A DNA stretch of 33,686 bases, from contig NZ_CP150484.1 of NCBI RefSeq assembly GCF_037997115.1, positions 7,100,823 through 7,134,508 on the forward strand, in the 5' to 3' direction. The notes under the pieces were generated by a model. That model was not told the DNA's origin and did not search any database. It worked only from the letters and a program-made list of their open reading frames with translations. How positions within the stretch are numbered: the stretch's first letter is position 1; every line of letters starts with the position of its first letter. A program made the position numbers and the translations under genes. The DNA is from Amycolatopsis coloradensis. GTDB taxonomy: Bacteria; Actinomycetota; Actinomycetes; Mycobacteriales; Pseudonocardiaceae. Of this stretch, positions 6,923-13,939 are shown one piece after another.

Positions 6923-7783
6923 TCACCTCGCGCGCGGCTTCGGCTGGCACCGCGGGCAGGAGAACGACGAACGGTTCATGAAGGGGTCGCGCCGGATGGC
7001 CGTCCCGCATCGGCCACAGGGCAGTCCTTCCTGGCCGTAGGCGTCGAGCGACCGGTCGAAGTAGCCGGATTCGCCGTTGATGTTGACGTAAAGCGCGTCG
7101 AACGACGTCCCGCCGGCGACCAGCGCCTGGGCCATCACGTCACTGGCGGCGGTGAGCACGGCGCGGCCGTGGGCGGTGGTGAGCCTGTCGGTCGGGCGGG
7201 CCCAGTGGAGCTTGGACCGCCAGAGCGCTTCGTCGGCGTAGATGTTGCCGATCCCGGAGACGAGTGTCTGGTCGAGCAGGGCGCGTTTGAGCTCGGTCCG
7301 CCTCGACCGCAGCGCGCGGACGGCCTGATCGAGATCGAACCGCGGATCCATCGGATCGCGGGCGATATGCGCGATCGTGCCCGGCAAGGCCGTCCCGTCG
7401 ACCTCGGTGAGTTCCGCGAGCGCGAGCCCTCCGAAGGTCCGCTGGTCGACGAAGCGCAACTCCGGGCCGTTGTCGGCGAAGCGGAACCGCACGCGAAGGT
7501 GCTTCTCGTCGGGTGCGTCATCGGACTGGACGAGCATCTGGCCGCTCATGCCGAGATGCGCGAGCATGGCCTGGCCGTCGGAGAGCTCCAGCCACAGATA
7601 CTTGCCGCGGCGGCGGGCGGCGGTGATCTTCACACCGGAAAGCCGTCCGCTGAAGTCCTCGGCGCCGAGTTCGTGGCGGCGGATCGCGCGGGCGTGGAGA
7701 ACTTCGACCTCGGAGATCGTCCGGCCGGAGACATGCGCCTCGAGCCCGGCACGGACCACCTCGACCTCGGGGAGTTCGGGCAT
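6923..7783 (-). CDS. mutM: Formamidopyrimidine-DNA glycosylase (MutM/Fpg)
   Basis: A 286-residue bifunctional DNA glycosylase/AP lyase that removes 8-oxoguanine and ring-opened purines. The N-terminus MPELPEVE provides the catalytic Pro and Glu after Met removal. The helix-two-turn-helix region contains LLDQTLVSGIGNIYADEALW. The C-terminal zinc finger is C-x2-C-x16-C-x2-C (CGRCGTAIRRDPF ... SCPRC), complete at normal length. It lies downstream of rnc on the same strand, which is the common actinobacterial order, but here a polysaccharide lyase gene separates the two. Confidence 0.98.
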   Translation of the reverse strand: MPELPEVEVVRAGLEAHVSGRTISEVEVLHARAIRRHELGAEDFSGRLSGVKITAARRRGKYLWLELSDGQAMLAHLGMSGQMLVQSDDAPDEKHLRVRFRFADNGPELRFVDQRTFGGLALAELTEVDGTALPGTIAHIARDPMDPRFDLDQAVRALRSRRTELKRALLDQTLVSGIGNIYADEALWRSKLHWARPTDRLTTAHGRAVLTAASDVMAQALVAGGTSFDALYVNINGESGYFDRSLDAYGQEGLPCGRCGTAIRRDPFMNRSSFSCPRCQPKPRAR

Positions 7784-7811
7784 GTCCTCGATTCTCCCAC
7801 CGGCCCTCGTG

Positions 7812-9191
7812 TCACCTCACCGTGGTCGTGAGTGGCCCGACATCCGCCTTCGTCAGCGCATTCCGCGCCCCGCCCGGCAGCAGCTCGTCGGCTCCGACGT
7901 CGTACTTTCCGGATCGCTTCTGCAGATCGAAATCCGTGCCCGCGTGCGGGTAGGAACCGACACCGGCGTCGACCGCGGGGCTCCCGGACGACAGGCGGTA
8001 CAACCCGTCCCGCACCAGCTTCGGGTCGACCGACCGGTACCCGGACGGCATTCCCGCCGGGCCGCCCCAGGCGATGTTCCCCTCGTACTTCACGACCGAA
8101 CCGCCCGGCATGCTCACGAGCTTTCCCGTCCCCTGCAGGACGTTGTTCGCGAGCACGCAGTCCTTGGGTTTGAAGTCACCGCCGTCGCCGTGGACGACGT
8201 CCGTGGTCCCGACGACGGTGTTGTACGCGACCACGACCCGGTCGGGCCGGTCGTGGAGTTTGCTGTCCGGTCCGCTGTCCGCCTCGTTGCCCGAGCCGAA
8301 GACGATCCCGCGGTTCGCCGTGGTGTGCACGTAGTTGTTGACGATCTTGTGGTCGTTGCCGTGGAAGCGGATCCCGGACCGGCCCAGCAGGATGTTCCCC
8401 TCCACCACGCTGCGATCGCCGTGGCGCAGCACGAGGAAACCGCGGCTGTCGCGGATCGTGTTGTACCGGATGACGTTGTCCGACGACTTCACGGAGATCG
8501 CCTCGGAATCCCCGTCGGCCTTCTCGAACAGGTTGTACTCGACGATCCCGCCCGCCTTGTACTTCTGGTGGTGGCTCAGCCCGAACCGGATCGACTCGCC
8601 ACCGTTCGCACCGGTGAACCCGTGGTTGGAGAAGTGGTTGTGGTGCACATGCACCCGCTTCGCCATGTCCTTCGCCGGACCGAGCACCTGGAGGAAGACA
8701 CCTTGGGTGGTGCGGTTCTGCAGCACGTTGCGGTCGAACTCGGTGTCGTCGCCGTTGAGGGTGACCCAGTTGCCGCCGCCGGTGAGCTGGACGTCGAGCC
8801 TGGTCAGCCGGTTGTGCGTGCTGCCCACCGGCACGCTCAGCGATCCACCGTGCCGGAGCTTGAACCCGCGCAGCACGACATGCGAGGCCCCGGAGGAGAA
8901 CGAGAACCCCGTCGATCCGTTGATCTCGGCCTTGCCGACGTGTTCCGCGGTGATCGTGATCGGCGCGTTCGCCGTCCCCGACCGTTTGATCGCGATGGCC
9001 GAACCCGCCGAATAGCTGCCGTCGGCCAGCCGGATCTCGTCGCCGGGAGCGGCCTTGTCGATCGCGGACTGCAACGCGCTCAGCGACGTCACCCGGACGA
9101 CCTGAGCACCCGAAGCAGTGGCAGGACCTGTCACCAGCGCCAAAGCCGTCGCTGTGACAAGGCAGGCTGTGACAAGGCAGAGAACACGCAT
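7812..9191 (-). CDS. Secreted PL6-type polysaccharide lyase (right-handed beta-helix)
   Basis: A 459-residue exported protein. The signal peptide ends near ATASGA (about residue 29). The rest forms the coil repeats of a right-handed parallel beta-helix (VVLRGFKLRHG, NRLTRLDVQLTG, VEYNLFEKADGDSEA, VIRYNTIRDSRG). SEAISVKSSDN with Lys235 and LRHG with Arg256 are spaced 21 residues apart, as are the catalytic Lys and Arg of chondroitinase B/alginate lyase PL6 enzymes, and an acidic pair precedes the Lys. The enzyme therefore probably cleaves an alginate- or glycosaminoglycan-like polymer by beta-elimination; the substrate cannot be told. The signal peptide contains a recent in-frame 15-bp duplication. 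It sits between mutM and rnc but has its own probable promoter. Confidence 0.85.
   Translation of the reverse strand: MRVLCLVTACLVTATALALVTGPATASGAQVVRVTSLSALQSAIDKAAPGDEIRLADGSYSAGSAIAIKRSGTANAPITITAEHVGKAEINGSTGFSFSSGASHVVLRGFKLRHGGSLSVPVGSTHNRLTRLDVQLTGGGNWVTLNGDDTEFDRNVLQNRTTQGVFLQVLGPAKDMAKRVHVHHNHFSNHGFTGANGGESIRFGLSHHQKYKAGGIVEYNLFEKADGDSEAISVKSSDNVIRYNTIRDSRGFLVLRHGDRSVVEGNILLGRSGIRFHGNDHKIVNNYVHTTANRGIVFGSGNEADSGPDSKLHDRPDRVVVAYNTVVGTTDVVHGDGGDFKPKDCVLANNVLQGTGKLVSMPGGSVVKYEGNIAWGGPAGMPSGYRSVDPKLVRDGLYRLSSGSPAVDAGVGSYPHAGTDFDLQKRSGKYDVGADELLPGGARNALTKADVGPLTTTVR
9151..9180. repeat. Perfect 15-bp tandem duplication in signal-peptide codons
   Basis: GCTGTGACAAGGCAG occurs twice head to tail at 9151-9165 and 9166-9180. 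On the minus strand it encodes CLVTA-CLVTA in the hydrophobic core of the lyase signal peptide. The copies are identical, so the duplication is recent or maintained. Confidence 0.95.
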
Positions 9192-9249
9192 CCGCCGACC
9201 TCTCGACAGGCGACCTGAACGATCGCGTCAGTGGCGGCGGACTGCTATG

Positions 9250-9279
9250 ACGTTACTGATTCACCGGCTCGTGCGTCAA
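9250..9279 (-). promoter_or_regulatory. Candidate promoter of the polysaccharide lyase gene
   Basis: On the minus strand TTGACG (9279-9274) and TAACGT (9255-9250) are separated by 18 nt, close to a vegetative actinobacterial -35/-10 pair. They lie about 60 nt upstream of the lyase ATG and just beyond the end of rnc. This suggests that the lyase is transcribed independently of rnc. Confidence 0.4.
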
Positions 9280-9302
9280 CGAACCGTCCCGCTGAGGAGG
9301 AC

Positions 9303-10049
9303 TCAGGTCGTCTTCGGCGGCTGGTCGACGTCGAGCTCGGCCGAAAGCTGTCGCCAGGCCGTCTCGGCGGCCTTCTGCTCGGCTTCCTTCTTGGTCGTTC
9401 CCGAGCCGTAGCCGAGTTCACGCCCGCCGACGAGGACGGTGGCGCTGAACTCCTTGCGGTGATCGGGCCCGGTGTCCTCGACCTTGTACTCGGGCACGCC
9501 GAGCCCGGCCGACGCCGTCAGCTCCTGGAGGCTGGTCTTCCAATCCAGGCCGGCGCCACGCAGCGGCGCCTCGGCAAGCAGGTCGTCGAACAGGTGGTGC
9601 ACGAGCTTGCGCGCGATGTCGATCCCGTGCTGCTGGTACGCGGCGCCGATGACGGCTTCGAGCCCGTCGGCGAGGATGCTCGCCTTGTCCCGGCCGCCGG
9701 TGAGCTCTTCGCCCTTGCCCAGCAACAGGTGCTTGCCCAGCCCGCCCTCACCGAGGCCGCGCGCGACCCTGGCCAGCGCGTGCATGTTGACCACGCTGGC
9801 CCGGAGCTTCGCGAGCTGTCCCTCGGCCAGTTCGGGATGGGTGTTGTAGAGGTGGTCGGTGACGACCAGGCCCAGCACCGCGTCGCCGAGGAACTCCAAA
9901 CGCTCGTTCGGCGGCAACCCACCGTTCTCATAGGCATAAGAACGGTGGGTCAGCGACAGCGTCAGCAGCTCGGGTTCGATCGTGATCCCGAGAGCTTCGA
10001 GCAGTGGCGCGGGGTCCGCGGGTGGTCCACCGGCAGATTTGCCCCCCAT
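9303..10049 (-). CDS. rnc: Ribonuclease III
   Basis: A 248-residue double-strand-specific endoribonuclease for rRNA and mRNA processing. The catalytic signature NERLEFLGDAVLG is at residues 48-60, and the second acidic cluster is in DKASILADGLEAVIGA. A double-stranded RNA-binding domain occupies about residues 165-240 (DWKTSLQELTASAG ... TKKEAEQKAAETAW). The ATG at 10049 is 15 nt past the rpmF stop, so rpmF and rnc are probably co-transcribed. Length and domain order are normal. Confidence 0.98.
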   Translation of the reverse strand: MGGKSAGGPPADPAPLLEALGITIEPELLTLSLTHRSYAYENGGLPPNERLEFLGDAVLGLVVTDHLYNTHPELAEGQLAKLRASVVNMHALARVARGLGEGGLGKHLLLGKGEELTGGRDKASILADGLEAVIGAAYQQHGIDIARKLVHHLFDDLLAEAPLRGAGLDWKTSLQELTASAGLGVPEYKVEDTGPDHRKEFSATVLVGGRELGYGSGTTKKEAEQKAAETAWRQLSAELDVDQPPKTT

Positions 10050-10064
10050 GTCGTCGGCTGCCGA

Positions 10065-10247
10065 TCAGGCGGGCTCGACGACCTGGCGACCGTTGTGCTG
10101 GCCGCAGGCCGGGCACGCGATGTGCTGGAGCTTCGGCTGCTTGCAGGCGCGGTTGGAGCAGGGCACCAGCTGAACCGGAGCCGCCTTCCACTGGCTGCGG
10201 CGCGCGCGGGTGTTGGATCGCGACATCTTCCGCTTCGGGACGGCCAC
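10065..10247 (-). CDS. rpmF: 50S ribosomal protein L32
   Basis: A 60-residue ribosomal protein opening MAVPKRKMSRSNTRARRSQW. It has a zinc ribbon formed by C-x4-C (CSNRAC) and C-x2-C (CPAC), so it is the zinc-binding rather than the zinc-independent form. The start is the GTG at 10247 with AGGAGA about 9 nt upstream. It lies between the YceD gene and rnc, as in most actinobacteria. Confidence 0.97.
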   Translation of the reverse strand: MAVPKRKMSRSNTRARRSQWKAAPVQLVPCSNRACKQPKLQHIACPACGQHNGRQVVEPA

Positions 10248-10319
10248 GAGTAGATCTCCTTCAGACGGTCTGCCCGCGGTCGCGAGCGAACTTGCTTCTC
10301 CGGAACGAGCTGGTGCTCG

Positions 10320-10937
10320 TCAGGCTTGCTTTCCGGGGCCATCGGCCTGGTCATCGCCCGTTTCGTCATCGAAACGATCGACCAGCGCGGCCCACCGAGG
10401 GTCTATCTTCTCATGCCCGTGCCCGGGCTCGAGATCGGCCCACTTGACACCGCATTCGGTGCACAGTCCCCGGCAGTCCTCGGCGCACAGAGGGGCCAGC
10501 GGCAGCGCCAGCACCACCGCGTCGCGGACCGTCGGCTCGAGGTCGATCCGGTCGTCCACCAGGCGAGGGATCTCGTCCTCGTCGGTGGTCTCCTCGGTCG
10601 CGGAGCCGGGGTAGGCGAAGAGCTCGGTCAGGTCGACCTCGACATCCTCGGTGATCGGGTCGAGGCATCGCGAGCAGTGCCCCGTCGCGACGGCGGACGC
10701 CGTGCCGCTGACGAGCACACCCTCGACGACGGACTCGAGCATCAGGTCGAGTCCGAGGGTGGAACCGGCGTCGATGGTGATGACGTCGGGCACACCGAGC
10801 GCGGTCTCGATGGGGATCGAGCGTTGGACGGCCTTGCTCAGGCCGGCGTGACGGCCGAGTTCGCGGGTGTCGAGCACCCACGGGTTCCGGTCGTCCAGTT
10901 GCGCAGGCCTGGCCTGCGGAGACTTGTTCTCAGACAT
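10320..10937 (-). CDS. DUF177/YceD family protein
   Basis: A 205-residue protein with the YceD pattern: LDTRELGRHAG near the N-terminus, then GHCSRCLDPI (Cys pair), the acidic stretch around EETTDEDEIP, and CAEDCRGLCTECG. YceD proteins sit immediately upstream of rpmF across bacteria and are linked to 23S rRNA accumulation or ribosome assembly. The neighbouring rpmF-rnc arrangement matches that of Rv2926c in mycobacteria. The Cys clusters could bind a metal. The last residues are acidic and probably disordered. Confidence 0.93.
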   Translation of the reverse strand: MSENKSPQARPAQLDDRNPWVLDTRELGRHAGLSKAVQRSIPIETALGVPDVITIDAGSTLGLDLMLESVVEGVLVSGTASAVATGHCSRCLDPITEDVEVDLTELFAYPGSATEETTDEDEIPRLVDDRIDLEPTVRDAVVLALPLAPLCAEDCRGLCTECGVKWADLEPGHGHEKIDPRWAALVDRFDDETGDDQADGPGKQA

Positions 10938-11024
10938 CGGTCACCAGGGTACGCAGGTACCGCCACTCACTTTCGGGTGGCCGGGACCCGTGAGGTCCGT
11001 GAGGCCTCCTTTGGGATCGGACGA

Positions 11025-11081
11025 GTGCGCCCAATGTGGCATTGGGGACACTGAGCGTCTCCGATGCCACATTGGGCGCAC
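11025..11081. repeat. Perfect 18-bp inverted repeat, 21-nt loop
   Basis: GTGCGCCCAATGTGGCAT (11025-11042) is perfectly complementary to 11064-11081. The loop adds a partial GGGGAC/GTCTCC pairing. It lies about 90 nt upstream of the YceD start on a strand-neutral site. No U-tract follows, so it is a repeat or RNA structure rather than a clear terminator. Confidence 0.8.
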
Positions 11082-11148
11082 CGGCTGAGGCCTGCGTTGT
11101 CTCGGCGCCGGATGGAGCCGCGACTCTGGGAACGCTGGTAGCAGGTAA

Positions 11149-11199
11149 GTCCGTGAAGGCACCCTTCACTGCGTCTAGCGCCAGGGGCCCGGCAAAGTC
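11149..11199 (+). repeat. 51-nt intergenic repeat, copy 1
   Basis: It runs from GTCCGTGAAGGC to GGGGCCCGGCAAAGTC. It is the same length as, and roughly 80 percent identical by eye to, copy 2 (11297-11347) and the reverse complement of copy 3 (11664-11714). The gap 10938-11732 contains these copies and other hairpins and no credible gene. Confidence 0.75.
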
Positions 11200-11296
11200 T
11201 GATCGCTGCGGGGGGGGCGTGAGTGGCGATTCGGGTTCTGACCAAAGGTGTCTCAGGTGCCGACGTGGATTCCGGCTGCGGTTGGCTTCAGACCCG

Positions 11297-11347
11297 GTCC
11301 GTGAAGGCCTCCTTCACTACCTTCAGGGTCAGGGGCCCGGCGAAGTC
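11297..11347 (+). repeat. 51-nt intergenic repeat, copy 2
   Basis: It begins GTCCGTGAAGGCCTCCTTCA and ends GGGGCCCGGCGAAGTC. Its first 33 nt also match the left part of the terminal hairpin at 33638-33686 with about two differences. This connects the 51-nt unit to the end-of-gene hairpins in the window. Confidence 0.75.
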
Positions 11348-11429
11348 GCCTAAACGCTGGCCGGTGCCGTTCTTGGTGATTCGAGGTGGACCTCCCGAAC
11401 GGGGCCGATGACAGAGGCCCTGAACGGAC

Positions 11430-11611
11430 GATGTCCACAAAAGACGCCAGAGGACAGATGAATGTCCGTTTGATATCTATCTGTACGGTTCTGACCGGGG
11501 TCGTGAGCGATAAGGACGGCTCTAACCCTCCTTATCGCTCACGACCCTTTCGCAAAACGCCCGAATCGGGCACGGTCACCCCGAAAGCATCCCCTGCGGA
11601 CAGTCGAGAAG
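11430..11611. repeat. Dispersed hairpin-cored repeat element, copy B
   Basis: This copy has the same block order and orientation as copy A at 4413-4606. It has TGTCCACAA at the left, then a perfect 19-bp hairpin (11498-11516 with 11529-11547). The loop carries CTAACCC and the hairpin is followed by CCCTTTCGCAAAACG. GGACAGTCGAGAAG stands at the right end. The hairpin bases differ from copy A (GCGATAAGGA against GTGGCAA) while pairing is kept. Confidence 0.65.
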
Positions 11612-11663
11612 TGTCAGGCCACTGTGATGAGCCCTTCACCACCCACTTGGGCAGCGTGAACAC

Positions 11664-11714
11664 GACTTTGCCGGGACCCTGGCGTCTAGCGCGGCGAAGG
11701 GGGCCTTCACGTAC
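11664..11714 (-). repeat. 51-nt intergenic repeat, copy 3 (inverted)
   Basis: Its reverse complement begins GTACGTGAAGGC and ends GGTCCCGGCAAAGTC, again exactly 51 nt. It overlaps a perfect 20-bp palindrome, GCCTTCACGTACGTGAAGGC (11703-11722), about 10 nt past the sepIVA stop. That palindrome may serve as the sepIVA terminator stem. Confidence 0.7.
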
Positions 11715-11732
11715 GTGAAGGCGCCCAGGCGA

Positions 11733-12458
11733 TCAGGACTGGTAGTCGTACAGCGAGGTCCGGCTGTTGCCCGGCAGGTTGACCGGGGACCGCAGGTGGT
11801 TGCGCCCGGAGTCGACCGTCCGCAGCGTGGTCGCCAGCAGTTCGGAGAACTCGGCAAGCTTCCCGTCGACGTAGGCGTCGCAGTCGCCGCGCTGCTTGTC
11901 GGCCTCGACGTGCGCCTCGTCGACGATGCGGGCCGCTTCGCCGTGCGCGGCCTGGACGACCTCGGTCTGGGCGACGAGCCGGGCCTGTTCGGCGCGGCCG
12001 TCCTCGATGGCGCGCTCGTAGGCGTCGCGGCCCGCCTGGATCATCCGCTCCGACTCGGCGCGGGAGCGGTCGGTGAGGTTCTGGAACTCGGCCTGCCCGG
12101 CGGCGACCATGCGCTCGGCCTCGGCGTGCGCGTCGCTCATCATCTGCTCGGCGCGGGCGCGGGCGTCGGCGAGAATGCGCTCGGCCTCGGCCTGCGCGTC
12201 GGCGACCGTGCGGTCGGCCTCGGTGTTCGCCGTGGTGATCGTCTCCGCCGCTTCGGTGCGGGCGGTCTGGATCAGCTGGTCACGCTTGTCCAGGACGTCC
12301 TGGGCGTCGTCCACCTCGCCCGGCAGCGCGTCGCGGATGTCGTCGAGCAGTTCCAGGGTGTCCCCACGCGGGACGACACAACTGGAGGTCATCGGCACGC
12401 CGCGGGCTTCCTCCACGATGGTGACGAGCTCGTCGAGCGCCTCGAAAACCCGGTACAC
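11733..12458 (-). CDS. sepIVA: SepIVA, DivIVA-like coiled-coil septation protein
   Basis: A 241-residue cytoplasmic coiled-coil protein. The N-terminus YRVFEALDELVTIVEEARG, then VPRGDTLELLDDIRDALPGE, matches mycobacterial SepIVA (Rv2927c), which is needed for septum and polar envelope biosynthesis. Residues 60-200 are a long Ala/Glu/Arg-rich coiled coil with repeated AEAERI/AEAERM units. The C-terminus ends RSPVNLPGNSRTSLYDYQS. The GTG at 12458 is preferred because GGGAG lies six bases upstream and the protein then begins like its homologues; a GTG or ATG further up at 12494 would add 12 unlike residues. Its place upstream of the YceD-rpmF-rnc block also matches mycobacteria. Confidence 0.93.
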   Translation of the reverse strand: MYRVFEALDELVTIVEEARGVPMTSSCVVPRGDTLELLDDIRDALPGEVDDAQDVLDKRDQLIQTARTEAAETITTANTEADRTVADAQAEAERILADARARAEQMMSDAHAEAERMVAAGQAEFQNLTDRSRAESERMIQAGRDAYERAIEDGRAEQARLVAQTEVVQAAHGEAARIVDEAHVEADKQRGDCDAYVDGKLAEFSELLATTLRTVDSGRNHLRSPVNLPGNSRTSLYDYQS

Positions 12459-12540
12459 GGCCCACTCCCTACCTACTGCTACAGCGATCCCCACATTCCC
12501 TGAGATCAGTTTGCCCTCATCACCGCCGTAAGGGGTGAAA

Positions 12541-12579
12541 GCGCGCGGTACCGGGCGTGTCCCCGCCGGTACCGCGCGC
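12541..12579 (-). terminator. Terminator hairpin after the anti-sigma-like gene
   Basis: GCGCGCGGTACCGG (12541-12554) pairs perfectly with 12566-12579 over 14 bp around an 11-nt loop. On the minus strand it begins 6 nt after the stop of the 12585-13358 gene and is followed by a short TTTC. It separates that transcript from sepIVA. Confidence 0.65.
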
Positions 12580-12584
12580 CATGA

Positions 12585-13358
12585 TCACCGGAAGGTGAAG
12601 GCCGGGTCGGTGACGAGCTTGATCAATTGCTCGTCGGTGAGCGCCGGTCCGGCGTCCGGCGAATCCCACGAACCGAGGTCGATCACGTTGACCGAACCTC
12701 CCCCCGACGGCCAGGCGATCGCGCTGCGGCCGACCACCTTCCCGGTGGAAAAGCCTTGGCCGACCACGGTCGGCTCCCCCACCTGATCCGGGTTCTTGCG
12801 CGTGGTCTCGGAGATGACCACCGGTATCCCGGCCGGGGTCACGAGCTCTTCGCACCGCGTCGGCTTCCGGTCGGGCCCGACGGCATCGGCCCTCTTCCCC
12901 AGATCGCAGCGGCCTTCGCGGGGATAGCCCTCCTTTGTGGTCACCGGACCGCTGATGGTCAGGTTGAGCTGCCGTTTCACCCCGGCGGCGTCGGTGTACC
13001 TGACCTCCGATGTCATCAGGTCCCAGTCGTTCACCTGCACGAAGTCACGGACGTCGATGTCCTTGGCGTCGACCAGGATGCCCGGCAGCACTTCCTTCAG
13101 ATGCCGGAGATCACGCGCCTTCTGCTCCGCCCGGCTGAGCGGCGCGGCGGCCGGTGCCACTTCCACCGGCTCGTTCGCCGGCGCCACGAACACCACCGCC
13201 GCCGCGATCACCGCCAGCGTCGCGGCCCCGGTGGCGAGGATCCCTCGCCGATTCCGCGCCTTCTTCGCCGCCGTCCCGGCGACCTCGTCCGGGTCGAAAC
13301 CGAGCGGGGGCTCGGCCAAGGTGATCCCGCGCAGCCTGTTTTCGAGTTCGTCCATCAC
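12585..13358 (-). CDS. Membrane-anchored probable anti-sigma partner protein
   Basis: A 257-residue protein. The short cytoplasmic N-terminus (MDELENRLRGITLAEPP) resembles the acidic/helical leader of proteins encoded next to SigE-family ECF sigma factors. One TM helix (residues about 39-59, ILATGAATLAVIAAAVVFVA) follows. The outer domain of about 190 residues has two Cys (GRCDLG, TRCEEL) that could form a disulphide. The start overlaps the sigma gene stop: GTG at 13358 or ATG at 13355, with GGAGG a few bases upstream. I see no zinc-binding HxxxCxxC motif, so the anti-sigma role rests on position and topology only. Confidence 0.7.
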   Translation of the reverse strand: MMDELENRLRGITLAEPPLGFDPDEVAGTAAKKARNRRGILATGAATLAVIAAAVVFVAPANEPVEVAPAAAPLSRAEQKARDLRHLKEVLPGILVDAKDIDVRDFVQVNDWDLMTSEVRYTDAAGVKRQLNLTISGPVTTKEGYPREGRCDLGKRADAVGPDRKPTRCEELVTPAGIPVVISETTRKNPDQVGEPTVVGQGFSTGKVVGRSAIAWPSGGGSVNVIDLGSWDSPDAGPALTDEQLIKLVTDPAFTFR

Positions 13359-13870
13359 GCGCTCCTCCCGGAGACAGCCTCGTCGTGCTGTCTCTGCAGG
13401 GCCGCGCGGAGGACGTCAAGTCCTCGCGCGGCCTGGCTCCTGACCGTTCCTTCCGAACAGCGCAGCGCGACGGCGACCTCCGCGACCGGGAGATCGGCGC
13501 AATAGCGCAGCACGACGGCGACGCGCTGTTTCGGGGGAACTTCGGCGAGGGCGCGAAGCAGCGAATCCGAGATCCCGGTATCAGCCGGGACGGCGGGCTC
13601 TTCGGGGACGACGCCGTCGCGGTTCTCTCTGCTCCGCCATGGTCGTCGCCGCTCGTCGAGCCAGCAGCGCATCAGAATCTGCCTCGTGTAGTTGTCGACA
13701 GGCCCTTTCCGGCGAACCTTCGGCCAGACCCGGTAAAGGCGGATGAGCGCGGTTTGGACCAGATCCTCCGCGAGATGCCAGTCGCCGCAGAGCAGATACG
13801 CCGTCCGCCTGAGCGGTAGCGCCTTGTCCCTGGCGAATTCCCTGAAGCTCGCGTCATCCCCAGACCGCAT
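13355..13870 (-). CDS. SigE-family ECF RNA polymerase sigma factor
   Basis: A 171-residue ECF sigma factor. Region 2 contains LRRTAYLLCGDWHLAEDLVQTALIRLYRVW, and DNYTRQILMRCWLDERRR follows. Region 4 contains EVPPKQRVAVVLRYCADLPVAEVAVALRCSEGTVRSQAARGLDVLR. The tryptophan and GDWHLAEDLVQ wording is typical of actinobacterial SigE-family (SigE-like, Streptomyces-expanded) factors. It is coupled to the membrane protein gene downstream. Its Shine-Dalgarno GAGGAGG and the bases before its ATG lie inside an 18-bp hairpin (13871-13919), which suggests translational control. Confidence 0.92.
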   Translation of the reverse strand: MRSGDDASFREFARDKALPLRRTAYLLCGDWHLAEDLVQTALIRLYRVWPKVRRKGPVDNYTRQILMRCWLDERRRPWRSRENRDGVVPEEPAVPADTGISDSLLRALAEVPPKQRVAVVLRYCADLPVAEVAVALRCSEGTVRSQAARGLDVLRAALQRQHDEAVSGRSA

Positions 13871-13919
13871 CGTGCCTCCTCGTCCGTGTTCCGGTGTATC
13901 TCACGGACGGGGAGGCACG
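13871..13919 (-). promoter_or_regulatory. Hairpin sequestering the sigma-factor ribosome-binding site
   Basis: On the minus strand, CGTGCCTCCCCGTCCGTG (13919-13902) pairs with CACGGACGAGGAGGCACG (13888-13871) over 18 positions with one C-A mismatch and a 13-nt loop. The second arm contains the GAGGAGG Shine-Dalgarno and ends directly before the ATG of the sigma gene at 13870. It could instead, or also, terminate the RNase transcript that ends at 13940. Confidence 0.7.
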
Positions 13920-13939
13920 AAATGTTGCACGGGGGCGGA

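Noticed and set aside
11149..11714. CRISPR array
   Set aside because: Only three diverged copies, irregular spacing (about 100 and 320 nt), one inverted, and no cas genes.
11386..11718. A 110-codon plus-strand frame in the repeat-rich gap
   Set aside because: It runs through the hairpin element and the inverted 51-nt repeat, has no ribosome-binding site and no recognisable domain.
10938..11732. tRNA or other known structured RNA gene in the long gap
   Set aside because: No cloverleaf, CCA end or known conserved motif was seen; the hairpins are better explained as repeats.
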